From Natrarchaeobius chitinivorans (GTDB lineage Archaea; Halobacteriota; Halobacteria; Halobacteriales; Natrialbaceae): a DNA stretch of 64,000 bases. Location: contig NZ_REGA01000010.1 of NCBI RefSeq assembly GCF_003841505.1, positions 89,767 to 153,766 of the forward strand, given 5' to 3'. Under the pieces are notes generated by a model. It made no database searches. It saw nothing but the letters and a program-made list of their open reading frames with translations, and was not told the DNA's origin. The position numbers and the translations under genes were made by a program. Shown in pieces: positions 1 through 7,517 of the stretch (positions are counted from its first letter, which is position 1; each line of letters opens with the position of its first letter).

Positions 1-104
1 GCGACGGTCCGTATCTCCCGGACCGCGATCGCCTCGAGCAGCCGTCGGCGCGCCGGCGGGGTGCGAGCACGACCGTCGGCAGGAGAGGATTCCGGCGGAC
101 TCAC
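1..104 (-). CDS. nosY: NosY-like ABC permease, 5' part only (cut by window edge)
   Basis: Only the first 34 codons are present. The GTG start lies at 104-102 and overlaps the stop codon of the preceding ATPase gene (GTGA arrangement), so it is the third gene of the nosD-nosF operon. The visible N-terminus is Arg/Pro-rich and ends in EAIAVREIRTV, the kind of cytoplasmic helix that precedes the first membrane span of NosY/ABC-2 permeases. By family knowledge NosY forms the membrane part of the NosFY exporter that supports copper-site assembly of nitrous oxide reductase. The assignment rests mainly on context, because no membrane segment is inside the window. Confidence 0.6.
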   Translation of the reverse strand, partial: MSPPESSPADGRARTPPARRRLLEAIAVREIRTV

Positions 105-856
105 GTCGTCACCCCCTGGACGCGAACGGTTCGGGTGTCGCCGGTGATCGACTCCTCGTAGGCGTCCCGCAGGGAATCGACGCCGACGCGATCGCAGACG
201 TCCCCGGGGTCGCCGCGATCGACGATCGCGCCGTCGTCGAGTATCGCGACCTCGTGGGCGTTTCGCTCGACGAGCTCGAGGTCGTGGGAGCTGAGGACGA
301 TCGCGGTGCCCGCCGCCGCGAGTTCCGTCGCGACCTCGAAGACGTGCGTGCTCATACCGGGATCGAGACCGCTCGCGGGTTCGTCGAGGACGACGACGGG
401 TGGATCGCCGATCGTCGCCTGGGCGATGCCGACCAGCCGCGTCATGCCGCCCGAAAGGGCATCGACCGGTCGGTCTGCGGCGTCCGCGAGGCCAACGCGC
501 TCGAGACGCTCGAGTGTGGCCCCGTCGCCCTCGCCGACGAGGGATCCGTAAAACTGGAGCGTCTCACGGACGGTAAATCCGGGGCGAAACGCCGGCTGCT
601 GGGGGAGGTAGCCGATTCGGCGCGCCGCGTCTGGGCCGCGGTCGGTGACGGTGCCGCCGGTCGGCTCGAGGAGGCCCGAAAGCACCCGGAGAAGCGTCGT
701 CTTTCCGGAGCCGTTCGGGCCGATCAGCGCCGTCACCGCGTCGGCGCGGATCGGGAGCGTGACTCCCTCGAGGACGGAGACCGATCCGTACTCGTGGTCG
801 ACGTCCTGTGCGTGCAGTACCGGTTCGGTCGACGGTGGTGTATGCCGTTCGCTCAT
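101..856 (-). CDS. nosF: NosF-type ABC transporter ATP-binding protein
   Basis: A 251-residue ABC ATPase that powers the NosFY transporter acting with NosD in maturation of the copper enzyme nitrous oxide reductase. Walker A is GPNGSGKTT (about residues 46-54), the ABC signature is LSGGM, and Walker B is VVVLDEPASGLDP followed by the switch His in LSSHDLELV. The ATG at 856-854 was chosen because it overlaps the nosD stop codon (ATGA), the usual translational coupling. A longer frame starting at 907 would run deep into nosD. Downstream it overlaps the nosY start in the same way. Its length is normal for the family. A general ABC-2 ATPase would look alike, and the NosD neighbour makes the call specific. 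Confidence 0.88.
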   Translation of the reverse strand: MSERHTPPSTEPVLHAQDVDHEYGSVSVLEGVTLPIRADAVTALIGPNGSGKTTLLRVLSGLLEPTGGTVTDRGPDAARRIGYLPQQPAFRPGFTVRETLQFYGSLVGEGDGATLERLERVGLADAADRPVDALSGGMTRLVGIAQATIGDPPVVVLDEPASGLDPGMSTHVFEVATELAAAGTAIVLSSHDLELVERNAHEVAILDDGAIVDRGDPGDVCDRVGVDSLRDAYEESITGDTRTVRVQGVTT

Positions 857-2793
857 GGTGATGGTCCCTGCTCGATTCGTTCGCACGACCAGGCCCGATC
901 GGCCCACGGCGTCTCCGCGAGCAGGTCCTGGTTGTTCGGCTCACACGTCGGCGCGAGGTCGACGACGCTGCCGGTTCGCATCCCCGGAACGGTCCCCTGG
1001 AGCCCGGAGATCGCCTCGAGCGCCGGGGAGCGAGCGAGCGTCTCTGCGCCGTCGGTTCGGTGGAGTTGCCGGTCGACCGGTGCCGTTGGCGAGTACGACC
1101 CGTCGACCGTTCGGTCGCCGGTGAGACTACTCGCCCCCTGCCAGTAGTTGCCCGTCCCGTCGTGGGTCCAGACGCGAAGCGGTCCGGTGCCGGCGTCGGC
1201 GTGGACGTCGTTCTCGACGAAGTCGTTCTCGAGGACCTGGTTCGTCGGCAACATCGCGCGAACCTGAGCTCCGATCTCGTTGCCGGCGACGACGTTGCCC
1301 TCGTAGCGCGATCCCGTTGCGTCGATCCGGAGCCCGACGCGGTTGTCGACGAGGAGGTTGTCGGCGACGTACGAGTCGCTGCCGTCCGGGTAGAGCCCGT
1401 ACTCCGCCCCGCGAATCTCGTTGTTCACGATGGCGTTTCGCTCCGGTCCGGTCATAACGTAGATCCCGGTGTTCGACTGGTTCGCGACCCGGTTGTCCGC
1501 GAGCAACGCCTCGGAGGTGTGCATCAGGTGGATGCCGAGTCGGTTTCCCTCGAGCGTGGAGTCCCGGACGACCAGTCCGGTCGATCGATGCGAGTAGATT
1601 CCGTCTCTGCCGTCGGAGACGGTCACGCGTTCGACGACGCTCGGCGAGTGAAACGCGAGGATGCCGGCGTGACCGTCCTCCCAGCGGTCGGGGCTGTCGA
1701 CGGTGACGTCGCGGACGACGGATCCGGCGCTTCGCCGGAGGACGATGCCGGTGATCTCCGAGTCGACGGACACGTCCTCGATCAGCGATTCGTTCGCCGT
1801 GTGCATCCCGATCCCGGCGTCGCCGCCTGCGTAGTTCGCCTCGAAGGTTTCGTCCCACGCGCCGTCGGGTTCGTCGTCCCCGGGAAGTTCGCCGCTTCCC
1901 TGTCGTTGTGATCCCGAGCCGGCGACGGCGAGGCCGACGACGGCGGTACGGTCCGCCGTCGCGGTGATCACCGTCCCGTTTCCGTCGCCCCGGATCGTCA
2001 CGTCGCCCTCGCCGCGAAGCGTGATCGACCGATCGATCTCGAGGGTCTCGTCGTAGGTTCCGTCGGGAACGAGTACGGTCGTGTTCTCGGGTGCGGCGTC
2101 GATCGCCTCCTGTACCGTGTCGGCGTCCTCGCCGACGACGGTGGAGACGGGCCGGTCGCGTAGCGTGGAGACGTCCTCGACGCGTTCGTCTGCCTCTCGG
2201 TGCTGGTCGTCGACCCGGTCGCGGACGACCGTCGCGTCGTCCGTCTCGACGTCCCGATCCAGCAGTTGCTCCCACGTGACGATCGAACCGCCGTGGGAAT
2301 CGGCGAACGCCGTCGCGTCGTCGCGATCCGCGAAGGGAACGATCGTCTCCCCGCTCGGCGTCTCGGCGTCGCTCCCGACCACGAACCACGCGGATTCGGC
2401 GTCGGTCCACGCCGGCTCCCGGTCGGCCGTCGGATAGCCCGCAGCCGACAGTTCGGCGTCGACGCTGGAGTAATCGCTCACGTAGACGGTCCGCGGGTGC
2501 CCGAACCGGTCCGTGTGGCCGTCCTCTCGAAACGAGGCGACGAACGTCTCGACGCCGTAGTAGCCCACGACGTACTCGTACTGGGAGTAAAACACCTGCG
2601 CCCTCGGCAACCGAACGTCGTCCTCGAGTCCGTACTCGTCCTCGAGGGCGAGCCCCATCGACACCGTATCGTCGAAGTGGACCGGGTCGGGATCGCTCGT
2701 CTCGCCGTCGACGACGAAGACGCCGACCGCGACGACGGCGATCACGAGGCCGACCGCGACGACGAGCAGACGGATTCGCTGGCGCTCGATCAC
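853..2793 (-). CDS. nosD: NosD-type maturation protein with N-terminal NosL-like domain
   Basis: A 646-residue exported protein. Residues 1-28 form a single hydrophobic anchor (VVAVGLVIAVVAVGVFVV). Residues about 35-165 resemble NosL (VSMGLAL, then RAQVFYSQYEYVVGYYG). The rest is a right-handed parallel beta-helix of NosD type, opened by EDADTVQEAIDAAPENTT and carrying repeated N-N-x-I/V turns. NosD is a periplasmic-side partner of NosFY in delivering sulfur or copper for nitrous oxide reductase. The NosL-like part has SMG where bacterial NosL has a Cys-containing copper motif, and I see no Cys there. It is the first gene of nosDFY. A TATA-like box lies 21-31 bases before the start, so the mRNA is probably leaderless. 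No nosZ lies next to it. Confidence 0.85.
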   Translation of the reverse strand: MIERQRIRLLVVAVGLVIAVVAVGVFVVDGETSDPDPVHFDDTVSMGLALEDEYGLEDDVRLPRAQVFYSQYEYVVGYYGVETFVASFREDGHTDRFGHPRTVYVSDYSSVDAELSAAGYPTADREPAWTDAESAWFVVGSDAETPSGETIVPFADRDDATAFADSHGGSIVTWEQLLDRDVETDDATVVRDRVDDQHREADERVEDVSTLRDRPVSTVVGEDADTVQEAIDAAPENTTVLVPDGTYDETLEIDRSITLRGEGDVTIRGDGNGTVITATADRTAVVGLAVAGSGSQRQGSGELPGDDEPDGAWDETFEANYAGGDAGIGMHTANESLIEDVSVDSEITGIVLRRSAGSVVRDVTVDSPDRWEDGHAGILAFHSPSVVERVTVSDGRDGIYSHRSTGLVVRDSTLEGNRLGIHLMHTSEALLADNRVANQSNTGIYVMTGPERNAIVNNEIRGAEYGLYPDGSDSYVADNLLVDNRVGLRIDATGSRYEGNVVAGNEIGAQVRAMLPTNQVLENDFVENDVHADAGTGPLRVWTHDGTGNYWQGASSLTGDRTVDGSYSPTAPVDRQLHRTDGAETLARSPALEAISGLQGTVPGMRTGSVVDLAPTCEPNNQDLLAETPWADRAWSCERIEQGPSP

Positions 2794-2813
2794 GGTCGAC
2801 TTTGGAACTGACG

Positions 2814-2824
2814 CTATCTATACC
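2814..2824 (-). promoter_or_regulatory. TATA-like promoter of nosDFY
   Basis: Read on the minus strand the bases are GGTATAGATAG, centred about 26 bases upstream of the nosD ATG. This is the spacing expected for leaderless haloarchaeal transcription. It is assigned by position and base composition only. Confidence 0.45.
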
Positions 2825-2886
2825 GTCTGGTCCGACGCTCGAAAGTCGGCCGTAAGGACTTGGTTCGTCCCCGCCGATCGGCAACT

Positions 2887-3330
2887 ATGTACGATACGAT
2901 CCTCGTGCCGACGGACGGCTCGGAGAAGTCCACCGTCGCGCTCGAGCACGCCATCGATCTCGCGTCGACCTACGACGCGACGTTACACGCCCAGTACGTC
3001 GTCGAGTCCTCGCCCGCGTTCTCGGCTGAACTGGACGAAACGACCGAAGAGGAGATCTACGGCTCGCTGTTCGACGCCGGCCGCCGGGCGGTCGACGAGG
3101 TCGCCGCTCGAGCCGACGACGACGGCGTTCCGGAGGTCGAAACTGTCGTCGATCGCGGTCGGCCCCACGAGGAGATTCTCGGGTACGCCGACGACGCCGA
3201 CGTCGACCTCGTCGTCATGGCGACTGCCGGCCGAACGGGGGAATCCCGCGAACTGATCGGCAGCGTCGCGGAACGGGTCGTTCGCTCGTCGCCGGTCCCG
3301 GTTCTCACCGTCGCCGCGGACGACGAGTAA
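2887..3330 (+). CDS. Universal stress protein (UspA family)
   Basis: A 147-residue single Usp domain that starts with the typical MYDTILVPTDGS strand-loop. Usp proteins are soluble, dimeric and nucleotide-binding or stress-linked. The ATP loop near the C-terminus reads ATAGRTGESRELIGS, so the first Gly of the G-2x-G-9x-G(S/T) motif is Ala and nucleotide binding may be altered. The ATG at 2887 is chosen over an upstream in-frame ATG at 2860 because the family always begins at this beta strand and the upstream residues are shadow-like. It is divergent from nosD and followed by two palindromic repeats before the next usp gene. Confidence 0.9.
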   Translation: MYDTILVPTDGSEKSTVALEHAIDLASTYDATLHAQYVVESSPAFSAELDETTEEEIYGSLFDAGRRAVDEVAARADDDGVPEVETVVDRGRPHEEILGYADDADVDLVVMATAGRTGESRELIGSVAERVVRSSPVPVLTVAADDE

Positions 3331-3360
3331 CGCCACGACCGAAAAGATTCCTGTCGTTTC

Positions 3361-3442
3361 ATACGGTTTACTGCAAGGTAGTACCGGATCGACCGCGGGA
3401 CGGAACCCGGTCGCTCCGGTACACAGTTGCAGCAATCCGTAT
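3361..3442. repeat. Palindromic repeat, GATACGG family, copy 1
   Basis: The outer arms ATACGGTTTACTGCAA and TTGCAGCAATCCGTAT are complementary except at two positions. The inner arms GTACCGGATCGACCG and CGGTCGCTCCGGTAC form a second, G+C-rich stem. The whole 82 bases would fold as one long hairpin. It lies 30 bases after the uspA stop codon. Related copies are at 4519, 12963, 34410 and 46867. Confidence 0.8.
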
Positions 3443-3463
3443 CAGTCCGGCAGGAACGCCCTC

Positions 3464-3547
3464 TATAGTAACAACTGGAACTATTTACACACTGATCGCA
3501 CGACAGCTGTGCGATCAGGTGTGCAGTGACTTCCAGTGGCTACTATA
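3464..3547 (+). repeat. 84-base palindromic repeat, TATAGTA family, copy A
   Basis: The element begins TATAGTAACAACTGGAA and ends TTCCAGTGGCTACTATA, with inner arms ACACTGATCGCAC and GTGCGATCAGGTGT. Four other copies of 83-84 bases occur in the window (5896, 12581, 55358, 58412). The right end is only 35 bases upstream of the next usp start codon, so it may overlap that gene's promoter region. Confidence 0.85.
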
Positions 3548-3582
3548 CTACTATCAGCCTCGAGCGAGTAGTCGAGCGTGAG

Positions 3583-4035
3583 ATGTACGAACGGGTACTC
3601 TTGCCGACGGACATGAGTCCCGGCGTCGACGACGCCATCGATCACGCGATCGACGCCGCGAAGCGATACGACGCGACGTTACACGTCCTGTACGTCGTCG
3701 ACGCGGAGGCGTACAGCTCCTACCCCGGCGACGAGTACGTCCACGAGTTCGAAGGGTTAGAGAGTGCCCTCGAGCAGGCCGGTCGCGACGCCGTCGAGGA
3801 GATCTCCCGGCGGGCCGACGAGGCCGGCGTCGAGACGGAGACGATCGTCAGACACGGCGTCCCCCACGAGGAGATCCTCGTCTACATGGACGAGTCGGAC
3901 GTCGACCTGACGGTCGTCGGATCGAAAAACCGCACTGGCGAGTACCGGCGCCTGCTCGGGAGCGTCGCCGAGCGCGTCGCGAACATGGCGGAACGGCCGG
4001 TGACCATCGTGAAAACGCCGGTCGACGAGGAGTAA
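3583..4035 (+). CDS. Universal stress protein (UspA family)
   Basis: A 150-residue Usp domain beginning MYERVLLPTDMSPG. The C-terminal nucleotide loop reads GSKNRTGEYRRLLGS, so the second Gly of the usual motif is Asn. Both this gene and the preceding usp gene contain HEEIL at the same place (VPHEEIL here, RPHEEIL there), which supports a recent local duplication. The start at 3583 was chosen by homology. An in-frame ATG at 3526 lies inside the palindromic repeat and would add 19 unlikely residues. Confidence 0.9.
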   Translation: MYERVLLPTDMSPGVDDAIDHAIDAAKRYDATLHVLYVVDAEAYSSYPGDEYVHEFEGLESALEQAGRDAVEEISRRADEAGVETETIVRHGVPHEEILVYMDESDVDLTVVGSKNRTGEYRRLLGSVAERVANMAERPVTIVKTPVDEE

Positions 4036-4090
4036 TTCGACGCGGAAAACGGTCGGTACAGTTTTCCTTTCTTCGTCCCAATTCGAGGGT

Positions 4091-4519
4091 ATGTCACGAC
4101 TCCTGTTCGGTGTGCTGGGCGTGCTCATCGCACTCGTTCCGCGGGCCGTAATCGAGACCTACGAGCAAATCGTCTTCGAGAATCCGGAGGAGTGTACGGC
4201 CAAGCCGTGGCTCGAGCCGGCGGTACGAGCGGAAGGTGTCGTTTACGCGCTGGCCGGTCTCGTCGGCGGTCGGAGCTACGGCTGGGTGATGAACGTCGCG
4301 GGAGTCGCCGGCCTCCTCGCAGCGCTCGCACCCGAGCGGTACCTCGAGGCCGGCGTCTCGATCGCGTACGACCACTCCGACGACGTGGCCTGGAACGATG
4401 GTGTCGTCCCCGCGGTCCGGGTCATCGGCGTCGTCGCCGTGGTCCTCACACTCCGAGCCATCGGCCAACGCCGTCGGGACGCGTCGGCTCAGCTCGAGGA
4501 CGGCTCGACCACCGACTGA
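4091..4519 (+). CDS. Small haloarchaeal membrane protein, function unknown
   Basis: A 142-residue protein with hydrophobic segments at about residues 3-18, 48-62, 67-80 and 108-124. The first segment is followed by a soluble loop with one Cys (NPEECTAKPW). I recognise no catalytic motif. It follows the second usp gene by 55 bases on the same strand and may be cotranscribed. Its TGA stop codon (4517-4519) is made by the first bases of the palindromic repeat that starts here (GACTGATACGG). The same arrangement is seen at the end of the DUF6159 gene near 13.05 kb, so the true C-terminus may have been set by repeat insertion. Confidence 0.65.
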   Translation: MSRLLFGVLGVLIALVPRAVIETYEQIVFENPEECTAKPWLEPAVRAEGVVYALAGLVGGRSYGWVMNVAGVAGLLAALAPERYLEAGVSIAYDHSDDVAWNDGVVPAVRVIGVVAVVLTLRAIGQRRRDASAQLEDGSTTD

Positions 4520-4599
4520 TACGGTTTGCTGTAACGAACTGCGGCTGGGACCGCAGGACGGTCGTGGTTCCACTGGTGACGACTGTCAGCAGCCCGTAC
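4519..4599. repeat. Palindromic repeat, GATACGG family, copy 2
   Basis: The left arm ATACGGTTTGCTGTAACGA and the right arm GACTGTCAGCAGCCCGTAC are partly complementary, with an inner GCGG...CCGC stem. It sits exactly between the 3' ends of two convergent genes and supplies the stop codon of the left one. Confidence 0.75.
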
Positions 4600-4609
4600 G
4601 AACGCTGGC

Positions 4610-5197
4610 CTATCCCAGCAGGTACCGTAGCCACGGGTTCGATCGAACGATCGACGTCTCCTCGAGGGTTCCGTCCACGCCAGCGAGTCTCCCGGCACCC
4701 CAGGCTGCGAGTCCGAACAGCAACAGCATGTAGACGAACGAGCTGTCGATGAAGTACCCGTTTTCCATCGGGAATCCGGCGGCCAGTCCGCCCTGCCAGG
4801 CGGCGGTCCAGAAAAACAGCATCTGGATCGCGCCCATCAACGCGGCGAACCGGAAGAACGCGCCGAACAGAAGCGCCAGTCCGATGAGAACCTGTCCGAA
4901 GATGACCATCGGATCGACGATGGCGGCGTACTCGCCAAAGCTCACGAACAGCCCGTGAAGCGGGTTCGCTTCGGGGACGGCGTGGTTCAGAAACCCGGCC
5001 GAGGACCAGGCGAGCGGATCGCCCCACCCGCCTTCCGCTAACTTCGCGAGTCCGGCCTGCAGGAAGACCCAGGCCATGACGAGCCGAAGCCCGAATATCG
5101 AGTATGCGAGCCAGGTATCTGAGTAGTTGAACGAGACGGTGCGGCCGAGCAGCGTCGATTCGAGCGTTCGTTCCGTCGGTTGACGTTTCGTTGCCAT
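4610..5197 (-). CDS. DoxX/DoxD-like membrane protein
   Basis: A 195-residue protein with four predicted membrane spans (FGLRLVMAWVFLQAGLAKL; AAIVDPMVIFGQVLIGLALL; FAALMGAIQMLFFWTAAW; FVYMLLLFGLAAWGAG), the DoxX arrangement. In some archaea relatives are the small subunit of thiosulfate:quinone oxidoreductase, while in others the function is unknown. The LRLVMAWVFLQAGLAKL segment is the family hallmark. The start at 5197 gives a normal cytoplasmic N-terminus, and the longer upstream frame (to 5443) is basic and not conserved-looking. No sulfur genes are nearby, so the substrate cannot be stated. Confidence 0.75.
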   Translation of the reverse strand: MATKRQPTERTLESTLLGRTVSFNYSDTWLAYSIFGLRLVMAWVFLQAGLAKLAEGGWGDPLAWSSAGFLNHAVPEANPLHGLFVSFGEYAAIVDPMVIFGQVLIGLALLFGAFFRFAALMGAIQMLFFWTAAWQGGLAAGFPMENGYFIDSSFVYMLLLFGLAAWGAGRLAGVDGTLEETSIVRSNPWLRYLLG

Positions 5198-5454
5198 CTG
5201 TAATATCGACGATGTGGTTCTACACAGGTAATATTCGGTGCAATTCCTGGCTACTGATAATTCTCGAAAGCTACCCGTGACGACATAGACCGGATCGTCG
5301 GTCGAGGTCTGCCGCCCTGGTGTCGCGCCAACGGTGTCGCCTCTGGTCCGTTTCGACGGTAGGTGACGACCTCGACCCAGCACCGAGGACAGCACGATAC
5401 CGCATCGAAACCCGCGAGGTACACCTTTTTGTCGGCTGATCACAAATTACACGT

Positions 5455-5871
5455 ATGAACGTCCTCGTTCCGATAGACGATTCCGATCCGGCGACCAACG
5501 CCGTCGAGCACGCCGCAGAGACGTTCTCCGGTGAGGATTTAACGTTCGTTCACGTGATCTCTCCGAATACGGGGATGTACGGTGAAGGGGCGATATACGC
5601 GTACGACGAAGTCCTCGATGCACGCCGGGAGGCGGCGGAGGACCTGTTCGCGGCGGCTACCGAAATCGCGTCCGAACACGGCTGTCGCGTCGAAACCGAG
5701 ACGATCATCGGCCTTCCGGCTCGAGAGATCGTCGAGTTCGCGGAGGAATCAGACGTCGATCACATCGTGATCGGCAGTCACGGCCGGTCGGGAGCGTCGC
5801 GCGTCCTCCTCGGGAGCGTCGCCGAAAAGATCGTCCGCCGGGCACCGGTGCCGGTGACCGTCGTTCGGTAG
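5455..5871 (+). CDS. Universal stress protein (UspA family)
   Basis: A 138-residue single Usp domain starting MNVLVPIDDSDPATNAVEHA. The nucleotide-binding loop is complete, GSHGRSGASRVLLGS, matching G-2x-G-9x-G(S/T), so ATP binding is likely, unlike the two usp proteins upstream. It is transcribed divergently from the DoxX gene across a 257-base spacer. A TATAGTA-family palindromic repeat starts 25 bases after its stop codon. Confidence 0.92.
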   Translation: MNVLVPIDDSDPATNAVEHAAETFSGEDLTFVHVISPNTGMYGEGAIYAYDEVLDARREAAEDLFAAATEIASEHGCRVETETIIGLPAREIVEFAEESDVDHIVIGSHGRSGASRVLLGSVAEKIVRRAPVPVTVVR

Positions 5872-5895
5872 AGTACCAGCTGATACGGGCTATGG

Positions 5896-5979
5896 AATAG
5901 TAATAACTGAAACGGTTTACACACCGATCGCCGATCCGTCTGGCGATCGGGTGTGCAATAACTTTCGGTGGCTACTATA
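5896..5979 (+). repeat. 84-base palindromic repeat, TATAGTA family, copy B
   Basis: It begins AATAGTAATAACTGAAAC and ends TTTCGGTGGCTACTATA. The inner stem is ACACCGATCGCC/GGCGATCGGGTGT. The preceding bases TGATACGGGCT (5881) look like a fragment of the other palindromic family, so the two families are again side by side. Confidence 0.85.
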
Positions 5980-6211
5980 GTCACTAGCGGCGCGTGGCAA
6001 CGGATAATTGATTTTATAGCGGAAAGAGTCACATCAGTCACTATCAGTACAGCTCAGATACTCTTCTATGGGTGAAAATTAACAAATCTTATATACTGTA
6101 TCCTACAGCTAGTGAGTATCAAATGCTAGCTTGTGACACTACAGTGGGACGCTATCACGCCTCTCTCACCTGTTGGTCGGAACGCACCTACGCCCAGATG
6201 AGTGATCACGG
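5980..6211. other. A/T-rich intergenic region upstream of the GIDE-type gene
   Basis: Together with the repeat before it, this fills the 340-base spacer between the usp gene and the next gene. It is A/T-rich for this genome and contains TTATATACTG near 6089-6098, a possible TATA box with a leader of about 100 bases, and the paired words GCTAG. No open frame of note was seen. Confidence 0.4.
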
Positions 6212-7057
6212 ATGAGCAAGTGGGCCGTGTTGGTCGTCACCGCCCTGGAGGAGATTCAACAAAGCATGCACGAGGGACCGTTCGACGAGCCGATTGGCTG
6301 GGTGATGCTGGCACTGTTCGGCGTTACGGTCGTCGCTGGCCCCCTACTCATGGTCGTCGGTGGCAAAAAGTTACAGCAGGCTTTCAGTGTGTTCACGAAC
6401 GAACCAGTCGGGGCCGGTGAGGTCCACCTCGAAGACGGCATCGTCGAGGTGGAGGGAACTGCCCAGCGCTTCGAGAAAACACTCACCGGCAAGTACAGCA
6501 ACGAAACGGCACTCGCCCAGTCCTGGAAGCGCGAGCGAAAACAGGAGCGAGAGCAAGACGACGGGAGTACGAACACGACCTGGACGACAGTCAACAGGGG
6601 AAGCAACGCCGTTCCGTTTCTGGTTGAAGACGATACAGGAGCCGTCGTCGTCGATGCCCGCAGTGCGGATCTTTCGATTTCGACGTCCCGTATTCGAAGA
6701 CGCCGACGGCTATTGCCCTGGCGCAAGAGCCGCAAAAACCGGCGGTACCGGGAGTACGAAGGCCGGATCGAACCCGGTGACGGTGTCCACGTCTACGGAC
6801 AGGTTACCAGTACGGCACAGGAAACCCCGCCTTTGACGGACGATCCCGCCTACATCGGTGACGGCGACGACGTCTCTAACTTCCTCGTCTCGAAGGGATC
6901 GGAGCTACGGACCGTGCTTCGACTCTCACTGTTCGGCCTGCTCGTGTTCGTGGTGGGTGCCGTATTCGTTCCGATCGGCATTGTCATGTTTCTGCTCGCG
7001 CTCGAAGCGGTGGTCGGTATCGGTGCCGGCTCATGGCTGATCGACCTGCTTTCGTGA
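6212..7057 (+). CDS. GIDE-domain (MULAN/E3-ligase-like) membrane protein
   Basis: A 281-residue membrane protein. Span 1 is at about residues 29-50 (WVMLALFGVTVVAGPLLMVVGG). An extramembrane domain (about 55-215) carries EVHLEDGIVEVEGTAQ and YREYEGRIEPGDGVHVYGQVT, which I read as the GIDE domain of the MULAN family. Two C-terminal spans lie at 230-280. The eukaryotic RING finger is absent, as in prokaryotic relatives. The prokaryotic function is unknown, and a membrane stress or lipid role is only a guess. A basic stretch (RIRRRRRLLPWRKSRKNRRYRE) in the middle of the domain may contact acidic lipids or a partner. It is monocistronic, with large spacers on both sides. Confidence 0.65.
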   Translation: MSKWAVLVVTALEEIQQSMHEGPFDEPIGWVMLALFGVTVVAGPLLMVVGGKKLQQAFSVFTNEPVGAGEVHLEDGIVEVEGTAQRFEKTLTGKYSNETALAQSWKRERKQEREQDDGSTNTTWTTVNRGSNAVPFLVEDDTGAVVVDARSADLSISTSRIRRRRRLLPWRKSRKNRRYREYEGRIEPGDGVHVYGQVTSTAQETPPLTDDPAYIGDGDDVSNFLVSKGSELRTVLRLSLFGLLVFVVGAVFVPIGIVMFLLALEAVVGIGAGSWLIDLLS

Positions 7058-7517
7058 GCAGGTCACCTCTTGTAGCTCTGCCAGAGAGACACGAGGCCGA
7101 CCGGCGGACTGACACCTCTTGCGCTGTAGGTCTAGTTAGACATCAAGAAATGGCAGTGAGTGCCGAAATCGCCCACAGTCGAGGGACATTTCGGCCATTC
7201 GTACTCGTTATCGCCCATTCGCACTCGTTATACTATCGAACAGAGTGGACTGCAAACCTGAAACTCCCACCGCTCGGGATTTCGCCACGTGAACGCCGAG
7301 GAGGATGGTAACAGGAGACGTATCGCTTCTACTCTTCGTAGCCGATCGATATCGAGGCGAGTCCCCCCTTTCGGGAACTTTCGACGTCGAGCGAACCCAG
7401 ACGGGATTCCGGGCTGCCAGGAATCACCCTCCGGCTATTTGAACTCGAGAACCGAATTATCACCCGTCGACCGACGCCGATCGCATCGCCGACACACCAC
7501 TGACACAACCCACAATA
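7058..7517. other. 460-base intergenic region without a supported gene
   Basis: Two open frames cross this stretch but have shadow-like composition and no family resemblance. Weak TATA-like words (GGCTATTTGAA near 7433, GAATTATCA near 7454) precede the CBS gene. Nothing else was recognised. Confidence 0.4.

Noticed and set aside
254..1147. Long open frame opposite the nosDF genes
   Set aside because: It is the antisense shadow of nosF and nosD, with Arg/Ser-rich composition and no family features. High G+C DNA gives many such frames.
1127..2884. 585-codon frame on the minus strand within nosD
   Set aside because: It is the same strand in another frame of nosD and extremely Arg-rich (unlike the acidic haloarchaeal proteome).
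2860..2886. Earlier start codon for the first usp gene
   Set aside because: The added MVRPRRSAT is outside the family fold. The canonical MYDTILVPTDGS start is used.
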